NCBI GenBank assembly: GCA_033060915.1
Contig: CM065392.1
Span: forward strand, 6,101,001 to 6,165,000
Origin: Euryodendron excelsum
Lineage: Eukaryota; Streptophyta; Magnoliopsida; Ericales; Pentaphylacaceae
Direction: 5' to 3'
DNA: 64,000 bases
Shown here: positions 34,629 through 43,879 of the stretch, piece after piece
How positions within the stretch are numbered: the stretch's first letter is position 1
Layout: each line of letters opens with the position of its first letter
Notes under the pieces: generated by a model
What the model was told of the DNA's origin: nothing
Database searches by the model: none
Seen by the model: only the letters and a program-made list of their open reading frames with translations
Translations under genes and position numbers: made by a program

Positions 34629-35559
34629 CTAACTTCTTGAAAAGTAGGCTTACATTTGCTAGATTATGAATTGAAGTGCTGGCTAAGAGAGAAATTCCCA
34701 AATCCTTCAAAAGCAACTTGCCGTATGGTGATCATTATGAGGTTGGGGTAAAAGTTTCGTGGATACCTAAAAATTGTGAAGATTGTCAAATTTTTGGTCA
34801 CTCTACTCCTTCATGTCCTTAAAGCCAAAGCCACATGTCCCAAACTCTTCTAAGCAAGAATGAAGAGGAAAACCAAGGAAAGATATTTCAAATTAATGGG
34901 AATAAATTAATAAGAAAAAGGGTAAGAGAGTTGCTCAAACGCCCCACGGAGATAAGAAAGAGACTTTAAAGCCTTCATCATCAAATATTACTCCTATCTA
35001 AAATGTTTTTGACATCCTCCAATCCACCATAGAAGAAAATTATCTTGAGAAAGAAGGGGAAGGAATAGATGTTATCATGGAGAAAAATATTAATTACTTA
35101 CAGAGCTGAGTTTGGATGAAGATTTGATTCCCACAGCATCTCCATCAAATGAGGTGATGGATTTGCATATCTTCGATTATGGGGATGGTAACACTTAAAC
35201 TACGGATGCAAACATGAAGACACTACTGGAGAAAATAAAAAAAAACTCAAGGAAGCTAGGGAAAAAGTAAATAACTTGACTGGCATGCCGAGGAGGGGCT
35301 CCAGTATGAGAAAACCGCTAAACGTTCTTGAGATGCGAAATGAATGGATGGGTTTTGTGTTCCTTTTATCGCCTTTGGGTAATCTTTGTGGTAGGGCTTT
35401 TAAGTTTGGTTGCTATTTCATTTTTACACCAAGTAGGGTGTAAGTGGATATTTAGGATTAGTGTCTTGTTTTGTCCTCTCTTTGCGAGAGTGTATGCCTC
35501 TAAGGCTGTGTGGCATGAGTTACCCAACAAAAAAAAAGTGAAAAAAACAATTCACAATT

Positions 35560-36553
35560 AAACGAAGATATACACTGATATTCAAGTCGGCTTTTAGAAA
35601 CGAGTGTGGAGTTCAAAGATTCCAAATAAATTTAAAGTTTTTGCTTGGAGGGTCTATTCAAATATCCTTCCAACAAAAGACAATTTGGCTAAAAAGAAGG
35701 TTCCCCTTGATTTGAAATGTGATTGTTGTGGTGCTCCAGTTGAAACAATACTCCACTACTTGAAGAATTGCAAATCATCCTCTTTAACATGGGCTGTGTC
35801 CTTACTTGCGTTGAGTACAATTGACACAAGAGCAGTTGATTTCATGGATTGGGCATGGGAAGTTAGTGCAAATCTTGACCAAGATGATTTTTCTATGCTT
35901 TTTTACTATAGCTTGGTGTATATGGAACAGTAGAAATGATGCTGTCCATGGCGGAACGTGGCGTGCTCCGAAAGAGATTGCTCAATTTGCTAAATGATAC
36001 GTCCATGAATATGTGTCGGTCATGACTCATTCGGAATGTGATCATAATCCTTCATTGCGAGAGAGGTGGTCTGCTCCAGATGAAGGTATATACAAGATAA
36101 AATTTGATGGAGCAGTTTTTGGTCAACAATTGGGAGTAGGCATTGGGATTATTGTTAAGAGATCACAAGGATGACGTGATTGCATCAAAATGCAAGAAGT
36201 TTCTTCTTGGAAATTCTGCTCTAGTGGCTGAAGTTGTAGGAGCCCTAAAAGTTATATTGTTTGCTAGAGATCTGGGTCTTAATTGTATTCATCTTGAAGG
36301 AGACTCGCTGCAAGTTGTTAAAGCTCTCAACATCCATGATCAAGATTTCTCCTGTGTGGGTCATCTGATTGAAGAAGGAAAATTCAGGTTACATTTCTTT
36401 TCTTTCAACAAATGCACCTATATCAAAAAAGTAGGTAATAGCGTGACCCATGCTTTAGCTAGGCTTGTTGCTAATATTAATGGCGAGTATGTGTGGATGG
36501 AGAAAGTTCTTTCTTCTGTCTATTCTCTACTTTTATCTAATGTAACTTATTGA
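35560..36553 (+). pseudogene. LINE ORF2 C-terminus: zf-RVT and RNase H domains
   Basis: WSSKIPNKFKVFAWRVYSNI, LPTKDNLAKK and CDCCGAPVETILHYLKNC show the zf-RVT zinc-binding region that follows reverse transcriptase in plant LINEs. After a frameshift near 35930 the text reads WNSRNDAVHG and then KIKFDGAVFG (first catalytic Asp, about 36105). A further shift near 36150 leads to LLLRDHKDDVIAS, VAEVVGALKVILFARDLG (Glu), LEGDSLQVVKAL (Asp) and VGNSVTHALARLVA. It stops at 36551-36553. Because of two shifts and a stop (AK followed by TGA near 35995) it is not translatable as one protein, but it is better preserved than the 72-475 relic. Confidence 0.75.
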
Positions 36554-36640
36554 TGATTGTGATGTTGATGATTAAGAAGTTATCTATAGAACAAAACGAT
36601 TATTATTCTTTTCTTTAATGAAAATTAAGGTTATACTTAC

Positions 36641-36914
36641 TGTTACATTCAATTGAAGACTTCTCACGGTGAAGAAAACATGATTTTGAAAGTGGTGAAT
36701 TTGAATGTATAGGCTAAACCCGTTCCTAGGCCCTCTTTAGATTTTGCATGACATTATAAATTTGTTGCCCTGTTAATTCAGAGATAGCATGGGATTACTA
36801 GATTGATAATTTATTTTCTCTAAATTAATCTTTGCAGGTTTTGTCTCAGGTTGGAACCAGGTGTAAGGCTGTGTTAGGTTGAGGAAATTGTTTGCGAGAG
36901 AGAGAGAGAGAGAG
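36641..36914. repeat. Segmental duplicate B, 5' flank of the DC1 gene
   Basis: Matches 16546-16654 and 17225-17290 and spans the MITE site without an insert (tgcatgacattataaatttgttg). A (GA)n run (36895-36914) lies just before the DC1 start codon. Confidence 0.7.
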
Positions 36915-38740
36915 ATGGAATTTCAACATTTTAGCCATGAGCATCCATTGATCCTTAGTGAAGAGAAGAATGGTGAGGACATTGTCTGCAACGGGTGTCG
37001 GCAAAAGATCTCACGTTTTGCATACTGTTGCAAAAATTGTAAATGCTTTCTGCATAAATTATGTGCTGGATTACCTGAAGAGATGAAAACCCCATTACAC
37101 CCAGAGCATCTACTTACCCTCCTTCCGCAAGCTCCTTATGGCAATTCTGAATTCGGATGTGATGTTTGCCGCGTAGTTTCACATGGATTCACCTATCACT
37201 GTTTCCTCTGCAACTTTGATGTCGATACGAGATGCGCATGTGCTCTGAGAGTACTAAGTATTGAACACAATGGTCACAAACACCCATTAAGCCCTATGCT
37301 CCATCCAGCCTTGTTCTTTTGTGATGCTTGTGGTACTAAACATGAAGGCCTTTGTTATCATTGTAACACTTGCGATTTCTGGGTTCACGAGGACTGTGCT
37401 TCATTACCAACCACCATCAAAGGTGACAGCCACAATCACCCTCTCACCCTCACCGGATGGAACAAATACAAAAATGGGAGATGTGGCATTAGTGGCGAAG
37501 AATTGAATGAACACTGCTGGATTTACCATTGTGAAGGATGCAGATATCCTCTTCATTTGAATTGCTCAATAGAAACAAGGTAGTCTTTCACGTTGACCAT
37601 ACCTTTAATCTTTCTTTTCCTGATTTTCTCATGATTTCTTGGTTATGATTTTCTCATAATTTGATTCACGTTCTATTGTTATCTTGTGGAATTAGGAAAG
37701 GAAAAGTACGATGGATGTTAAGGATCTTGATGAGGGCAATGCGATCCGCTTGCCGGTGCTTGAGGGATCAGTCAATCTAATTGCCCAGTTTGCAAAGCAG
37801 ATCAGCCTGGGCAACAACAAGAGAGAAGTAGAGCTCAATCATTTGAGTCATGACCATCCATTAACCCTTTTTAATGCGCACATCAATGACAATTTTTGCA
37901 TTGGGAGCGAATTGTCTCTCTTGAATGAGCAGAAGAAGAATGACAAAATCTGTGATGCATGTGTTGGACCCATCTCGGCTCCATTTTACCATTGCGGTGA
38001 ATGCAGTAATTTTTTTCTCCACAAATGGTGTGCCGAGCTACCGAACCAGTTACAGCACCCATGTCACTAACACCCACTCAAAATGTACCGTTAAGTTTTA
38101 CTTTTTCTTTTGCCAGGGCTGTCTTGAGTATTCCAACGGATTGTCCTTCCGATGCGATGTGTGCGATAATTACTGACTTGATGTAAACTGTGCTACCCTA
38201 CCTTGCTCTATCGTGCATGAAGTTCCCGACCATCCCCTCTATCTAAGGGACAATTGCTTCAGAGGTGGTTGCGCTGCATGTGCTGACTTGACTGATATTT
38301 TCTCATATGAATGTGGCACTTGCAATTTCAACTTACACTACAAATGCGCTCTGCTGCCACGACATATCATGCACAGGTACGACGAACATCCCTTCATCCT
38401 AACTTATGCTCGCCCTCCTATTAAAGAGGATGGTCCTGAAGAGGATTATTACTGTGAATTTTACGAGGAAGAAATAGATCCAAAGTGGTGGTTCTATCAC
38501 TGTGTCGATTGCGACCAGTCTGCTTGTGCCAAGTGCTTTTGTATTGAGAAAGAGCTATTTCCAAGGATCAAATTTGGGAGAACCTATAACTTTGACAGTC
38601 ACCCACACCCCGTCTCTCTGGTTCAACCCACGATCGACGAGCGCCCCTTATGTGACAACTGTCATAAAAGAATTGATTCTAGTATAGCCTTAAGATGTGG
38701 GAAGTGTGACATTATGCTCCATTCATATTGTGTGAAGCCT
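36915..38740 (+). pseudogene. DC1-domain (Cys/His-rich C1) protein gene, copy B, nearly complete but disabled
   Basis: The first ATG is at 36915 (MEFQHFSHEHPLIL). Exon 1 encodes about four DC1 repeats with the H-x-H-P-L, C-x2-C, C-x2-C, H-x2-C order: CNGCRQKI, CDVCRVVSHG, CDACGTKHEG and a diverged last one (RCGISGEE). It ends ACAAG|GTAGTC at 37579. The intron ends near 37694 (attag) or 37700 (gaaag); only the latter keeps the frame into MDVKDLDEGNAIRLPVLEGS. Exon 2 carries CDACVGPISAPFYHCGEC and KWCAELPNQ, then TAA at 38068-38070, a frameshift before CQGCLEYSNG, and TGA at 38174-38176 where Trp is expected. The rest stays open with more DC1 repeats (CGTCNFNLHYKCALLP, CDNCHKRI, CDIMLHSYC) to a SINE-like insertion. 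DC1 proteins are typically cytosolic or nuclear zinc-binding proteins. Lesions could be allelic, but three of them argue for a pseudogene. Confidence 0.75.
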
Positions 38741-38975
38741 GATAGCTCACTGGTGGAATTTGTCTGGGATATACTTGGATAGTTGGATATGTTGTATAAC
38801 CGGACGTCCTGAGTTTGATTCTCCCTGGGAGCAATGCACTGGTGGCCACCGACCATTTGACTTAATCAGCCCTTGTGGAGTGTCGGCTTTGCTTGGGTCC
38901 CCAGGTTGGCTTGTAGGGTTGGTTCCATTGGCTCGGCCTTGGGGTTCTTGGGTAAAAGGCCTTAAAGTACGCATG
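38740..38975 (+). mobile_element. tRNA-derived SINE-like insertion at the DC1 3' end
   Basis: An A-box-like tagctcactggtgg (38743-38756) and a B-box-like gagtttgattctcc (38811-38824) lie in the right order, as in tRNA-derived SINEs. A GC-richer body (tgggagcaatgcactggtgg, ggttggcttgtagggttggt) unlike the surrounding DNA follows. The last codons of the DC1 frame (DSSLVEFVWDILG, stop 38780-38782) lie inside it. The duplicated 3' flank resumes at about 39047. The ends and a target duplication are not resolved, and the A-to-B spacing is longer than in a tRNA. Confidence 0.5.
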
Positions 38976-39044
38976 TGGTAAAATTATGATCCAATATCCA
39001 AGAAGTGCTGGACCTACCTTTCTTTTTTGGGGGGATTTATAGAT

Positions 39045-39300
39045 TGAATTGCTTCCTCATTTAGCAGTAAATACAGTTCGGATCTCCTTCGTTAATCCTC
39101 AAATTCGTTAAGTCCTTAGCACCTTGATGTTAATGAGTTGGCTTTGTCACGAGTGTAATATGTTTTTGACAATTCCATGCATAGGCAATCTCAAGCAAGA
39201 CAATTCCATGTTTTTGACAATTTGATTTTCTATCGAATGCTGGCTACAATCATGGTCACCATATTTTAAGTTACAATTCCTTAAATTATGGTAACATCAA
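39045..39300. repeat. Segmental duplicate B, 3' flank
   Basis: gattgaattgcttcctcat (39045), accttgatgttaatgagtt and catggtcaccatattttaa (about 39251) follow the order seen in duplicate A at 18355-18450 and 21195-21215, with a large deletion between them. Confidence 0.55.
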
Positions 39301-40189
39301 CACATAGTGTCTCCTCCCCAAATATAGTGGTCAGTGGGGAGGAAACTAGGAATTCATTTTTACGGGGGCCAAGAATAGTTTTATAAAAAAAAATTTACAA
39401 CTAATAATGCAAACTTTATTTAATTTATCAAAATAAAAATTAATATCAATTAAATTTCAAATCATGTTTCATTTTGTTTCGAAGTTCTATTTTAACGACA
39501 TTCATAACCAAAAATGCATATTCTGTATGCAAGGATATTCAGTATGCACACAAATAGAAGGATATTCAGTATGCAACTGCCTAACAAGATCATCGTTCAT
39601 TGTGGACAATTGGACATCTTATTTTTTAGGAGAAACCTCACTTTTGCCCTTCTCATTTGACAAAGGTTTAGTTTTGCCCCTTAGTTTTAGGATTCCTCTC
39701 TTATCTCTTTTGCCCTACTTTTTATAACACTTTGGAATACTTTCCTACTTTTACTACCCCTAAATCTAAATGATGGTCCAGCCACTTTAATGTCATGTTT
39801 TTCTTATTTCACTTATTAGTGGTAGTTATTATTTTAATTAATTCATTTACTTTCTTCAAAACTTACACTAAATAGTGAAAGTCGTTATAGTACAAATGTA
39901 TTGACATTTATGTATTTTGAGTCGATGATTAAATTCAATTACAAGTGTGTTTGTACTACTTCCATAGCATGATATTGTTAAAGTAACTTAACTAACTTTC
40001 AAATTTATTCTTCATGTCAAAAATGAAAATGAAAACACATTATACCTCACGGAAGGAAGTCATAAATACTTGAGCATAAAAACTAGACGATAAAGAATTA
40101 AACTACATCTTATGTTGTTTAAATAACTAACAAAATAAATAAAGAATAAAATTGAAAATTTCGTCCTCTAGCTTCTTTCTTTTTCTATT
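39301..40189. other. Noncoding DNA
   Basis: Nothing assignable. 39330-39400 recalls the degenerate agtggggaggaaactagg type of hAT end but has no partner. Confidence 0.4.
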
Positions 40190-40690
40190 TATGAGAAATT
40201 ATAGAAGAGAATCGACTATAGTTACAAAAATCATAATTTTGAAAGCATAATCATTGGATTTACAAAGAAGTGGGGAAAAAATGGAAGCCATAGAATAATT
40301 TTGTGATATCTTCAAAGTAGGAGGACGAAATTGTATATTGGCTTAACTAGGAAGGCACAAATGAGATTTTTTTTCTCTTAATTTATTGTGACGAGTTGGG
40401 GCCAAGCAAATATCACACGACTTGCACATAATGGTACTTTGTCAAAGAAGTCCAACGACTCCAACCATGACAATAAATATTAGACTGGCTCAATAAGGTA
40501 AGCGCTTCTGTCATTCTACTAAATATTTTGCATCTCTAGCCTTAGATGATAAAATTGAACGGAAAAAAAAGTCATTATTTTAAAGCAGAAGATGTTAGAA
40601 GAATTTTTTAGTTTAAAGTGCTAGGGGAAGTGATCGTGTTAGGCTATGTTGAACATTTTCTATGAGATTGATCAGTTGAACTAAATAAAG
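40190..40690. repeat. Left copy of a duplicated noncoding segment flanking the copia element
   Basis: Collinear, same orientation, with 47980-48590: tttgaaagcat-tcatt, atatcttcaaagta, ttaactaggaag, agtccaacgact, tcattctactaa, tcattattttaaagca, agtttaaagtgcta and gaacattttctat. No coding sequence is seen. Confidence 0.75.
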
Positions 40691-40957
40691 ACCCGGTGGC
40701 CACAAAAAAAAAAAAAAAAAACTATACTATGGTTGCACATTTTGGAGGTTGATAAATTGCGCCAAAAAAAGACCCAATGGCCCTAAAAAAATCACAAGTG
40801 CTGCAAACAATCGTCGAGATACAACGAAGGAGCATACCTAATCGTAAGAGTCACATTCAGATTCACTAAACATTTTGTCTCTATGACACTGTATGGTAAA
40901 GGTTGCTTATTTTAAAGCAAAAAGCTACAAAAATTGGAATTGGAGGCCCATTGTGGT

Positions 40958-41055
40958 CCCATCTCACTTTATCTTTATTATTACATTGTATACACGTCAT
41001 CTTTTTCCCATCTCACTTTATCTTTATTATTACATTGTATACACGTCATCCTTTT
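40958..41055. repeat. 49-bp tandem duplication
   Basis: cccatctcactttatcttta at 40958 and 41007 starts two nearly identical 49-bp units just left of the copia target duplication. Confidence 0.85.
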
Positions 41056-41074
41056 CCCATGAAAAGTATGTAGT

Positions 41075-41304
41075 TGTTATAAACTAAATGCATTGGCAGT
41101 AAGTAAAATATTAAAACACAGTAGATAAGAAAATTAGTTATTCTGGAACTGTCAAATAATACTAAAATAGTTCTTCTGGAACTATAAGGATAGATCTTCT
41201 TGATCACCCAAATATGTATTTCATTCATAAGATACAAAATAAAGACAACAGAAATGTAAATAGGCTACCTATACTCTTTGTTTTTCCCTTTCTTCTCTTT
41301 TTTT

Positions 41305-41356
<52 letters not shown>

Positions 41357-41364
41357 TTTCTTTC

Positions 41365-41437
<73 letters not shown>

Positions 41438-41551
41438 GTTTCTTTCTTTTCTTCTTCTGCACTTCTCTCTTTCTCTCTTCCGTTTATATAAGCAAATAAG
41501 GGGTAGGTTACAATCACGTGCAGGCATCCACCAGTCTTTCTTTCCATAACA
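41075..41551 (-). repeat. Copia 3' LTR
   Basis: On the minus strand it begins TGTTATGGAAAG and ends TTTATAACA. A TATA box (tatataaacgg, minus) at about 41483-41491 precedes a very long GA tract (plus strand CT, about 41306-41432). Confidence 0.85.
41483..41491 (-). promoter_or_regulatory. TATA box in the copia 3' LTR
   Basis: tatataaacgg on the minus strand, conserved in the 5' LTR (about 47392-47400). The GA microsatellite lies just downstream, so it would be transcribed in the 5' leader. Confidence 0.55.
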
Positions 41552-41562
41552 CTCCCCCTTGG
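41552..41562 (-). other. Polypurine tract of the copia element
   Basis: ccaagggggag on the minus strand, immediately before the 3' LTR: the plus-strand priming site. Confidence 0.75.
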
Positions 41563-41721
41563 ATGACTGCCATAAGAAACCTCATGGGTGTGCTAAAAAC
41601 TGCCTCATTAAAACCTTACCAATAAAAACCCTATGGGAAAAAACTATTGGTGAAGGAAAAAGAGTACAGTCTGCGACTCTCCCTCATTCATACATCTGGT
41701 ATGAAGTTAAAGTTTGTACCT

Positions 41722-42300
41722 TCAATTGTTCAGAGCTTTAAGACGACGCATGCCAATGTTGTGTACCAATTTCTCAAATGTTGCAGTTGGGAGTGTTTTA
41801 GTAAATAAGTCTGCCAAGTTGTCATTGGAACGTATCTGTTGGACATCAATATTACCGTTTTTCTGGAGTTCATGTGCATAAAAGAATTTTGGCGATATAT
41901 GTTTGATTCTGTCACCTTTGACGTAGCCTCCCTTGATTTGTGCAATACACGCTGCATTATCTTCATATAATATTGTTGAGGTATCTTTAATTGAAGATAG
42001 TCCGCAACTATCTTGAATATGTTGGATCATTACTTTCAACCAAATGCATTCTCGACTTGCTTCATGAATTGCGATGATCTCAGAATGATTTGAAGAGGTT
42101 GCAGTTAGTGTCTGCTTCACAGATCGCCAAGATATAGCAGTGTTACCATAGGTAAATACATATCCGGTTTGTGATCGTGCTTTATGTGGATCAGAGAGAT
42201 AACCAGCATCTGCATAGCCAACTAACTCTGATTCTGGTCCCTTTGAATAGAACAAACCCAGATCTGTTGTTCCTCGAAGGTAACGGAATATGTGTTTCAC
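41722..42300 (-). pseudogene. Copia pol: RNase H segment
   Basis: This is the RNase H part of the copia polyprotein, which degrades the RNA of the RNA/DNA hybrid. It opens with HIFRYLRGTTDLGLFYSK. The catalytic acidic positions are visible in GYADAGYLSD, SEIIAIHEASRECIWLK and LYEDNAACIAQ, and the C-terminal landmarks HISPKFFYAHE and DLFTKTLP are present. It is separated from the RT segment by a stop (minus-strand TAG near 42316, after YSSAPT); the bases between keep the family text KHWKGVKHI. It ends with a normal stop at 41722-41724. Confidence 0.8.
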
Positions 42301-42315
42301 CCCTTTCCAATGTTT

Positions 42316-43151
42316 CTAAGTTGGTGCAGAACTATATCTTGCCAATAAATTTACAGAAAATGCAATATCGGGTCTTGTGCAATTTGCAAGATACATAAGA
42401 GCCCCAATAGCACTGAGATATGGTACTTCAGGACCAAGGAGTTCTTCACCGTCTTCTTGAAGGCGAAAAAGATCCTTTTGTACATCTAGTGATCGGACAA
42501 TCATGGGAGAACTCAATGGATGAGCTTTATCCATATAAAATCGATTCAGAACTTTTTCTGTATATGTAGATTGATGGATGAGAATTCCATTTGATAAATG
42601 CTCAATTTGTAATCCAAGACAAAATTTCGTTTTTCCAAGATCTTTCATTTCAGACTCCTTCTTTAAATAACGAGCAGATGTTGTCAGTTCTTCAAAAGTT
42701 CCAACAAGATTCAAATCATCGACATAGATTACAATAATAGCAAATCCAGATTCTGATTTCGTAATAAAAACGCATGGACAAATTGTATTAGTCACATATC
42801 CATTTTTCAATAGATATTCACTAAGACGATTGTACCACATGCGTCCAGATTGTTTTAACCCATACAGCGATCGTTGAAGCTTGATAGAATATAAGCTTCG
42901 AGATTTTGAACTAGTTGCTTCAGGCATTTTAAATCCTTCAGGAATTTTCATATATATATATCATTATCTAATTCACCATACAAGTAGGCTGTCACAACGT
43001 CCATCAGACGCATATCCAGTCCTTCTGAGACTGACAAACTGATTAAAAATCTGAACGTAATGGCATCCATTATAGGAGAGTATGTCTCATCATAATCAAT
43101 ACCAAGTCTCTGCGAGAAACCTTGTGCTACTAGACGCGCTTTATATCTCAA
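42316..43151 (-). pseudogene. Copia pol: reverse transcriptase, split by a TA-repeat frameshift
   Basis: RT copies the element RNA into DNA. The upstream piece (43151-42948) has RYKARLVAQGFSQRLGIDYD, ETYSPIMDAITFR and LMDVVTAYLYGELDNDIYI (first catalytic Asp). It runs out of frame in an expanded (TA)n stretch at 42950-42961. The downstream piece reads KIPEGFKMPEA, LYGLKQSGRMWYNRLSEYL, VIYVDDLNLVG (catalytic YVDD), KDLGKTKFCLGLQIEH and GALMYLANCTRPDIAFSVNL, then the stop near 42316. Motif content is complete, so only the slip and stop appear to inactivate this part. Confidence 0.85.
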
Positions 43152-43222
43152 GATTTCATTTTTCTCATTTCATTTCGTACGAATACCCATTTGTATCCAA
43201 CCGGTTTTACATCTTCTAATGT

Positions 43223-43762
43223 TTAGACTACGGGTCCAAATACTTTGCATTGTGCTAATGAGTTTAATTCTGTCTCAATAGCTTCTTTCCATTTTGGCCA
43301 ATCACTTCTATGTTGACATTCGTCAATTGTCTGTGATTCATTCTCTGCATTACTTCTTATAATTGCAAGAGCCACTTTAAATGAAAATATGTTGTCGACA
43401 ACAATTTTATTTCTATTCCATTTTTCTCCTGTATGCATATAACTTATTGAGATCTTATTACTTTCCTCTGCAGGGGATATCTATTCAGGAGGTTTCTCTT
43501 CTGGAAATTCTTTTACAGGAGTTCCTTCTTCTAGAGGTTTAGATACTGTGGTTTCTTTAGAAATACTGACTTGCTTATGCATTTGTACCTTTCTCTTTCT
43601 AGGAACTGTGTCTTTTGCACCGACAGGTCTCCCACGCTTCATGCGTGCTTGAGATTCATTTACTGCTATATTAGCAGATTGTCCTACAGGGACATCAATA
43701 CGTATTGGGGTATTAGCAGCTGGTATAGATGATTTTGTTACCTTCTTAGTGTCGGTAAACAC
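43223..43762 (-). pseudogene. Copia pol: spacer between integrase and RT
   Basis: Two short frames (43762-43481, lysine- and proline-rich, with MKRGRPVGAKDTVPRKRK; and 43438-43223, with EKWNRNKIVVDNIFSFKVAL and WPKWKEAIETELNSL) match the variable linker and RT entry of this copia family. Stops separate them from each other and from integrase. 43152-43222 keeps degenerate linker text. Confidence 0.7.
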
Positions 43763-43879
43763 ATCAGGTAATTGATTTGCAATCGTCTGTAAATAAATAA
43801 TCCTGTGAACTTCTGATTCACATTGATTTGTTCGAGGATCAAGATGAGATACCGTGGAAGCATTCCAAGTAATCTCATG

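Larger units (their letters stand above)
32703..35300 (+). pseudogene. LINE ORF1 (DUF4283 plus zinc knuckle), interrupted
   Basis: LINE ORF1 proteins bind element RNA. Residues ending HDVGDLE (to 32858) continue after the hAT insert at 33907 as DGTYKIPNVISEKGFAQWKH. YHFGSKLIIDKHM follows; then, after a frameshift near 34110, LWNEDGF and LYMDEPN (to 34193). After the solo LTR the frame resumes at 34634 with FLKSRLTFARL, stop, IEVLAKREIP. The zinc knuckle region reads VSWIPKNCEDCQIFGHSTPS followed by CP near 34800. These are the expected landmarks of the plant DUF4283/zf-CCHC_4 arrangement. Besides the two insertions there are several stops, so the gene is dead. The basic C-terminal tail is too degenerate to delimit. 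Confidence 0.65.
32577..36640 (+). mobile_element. Internally deleted L1-type LINE carrying two nested insertions
   Basis: It holds ORF1 pieces (DUF4283-like domain and CCHC-type knuckle) and the ORF2 C-terminus (zf-RVT and RNase H) in the right order and on one strand. The endonuclease and reverse transcriptase, normally about 3 kb between them, are missing. ORF1 is interrupted by a hAT element (32859-33899) and a solo LTR (34194-34628). The outer limits are approximate; no clear target duplication or poly-A tail was identified. Confidence 0.7.

Noticed and set aside
38086..38112. A GT...AG intron hiding the lesion in DC1 exon 2
   Set aside because: About 27 bp is too short for a plant intron, and copy A shows coding sequence at the aligned position.
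41225..41549. Long Arg/Glu- and Ser/Leu-rich reading frames on both strands
   Set aside because: They are translations of the GA/CT microsatellite inside the copia LTR.
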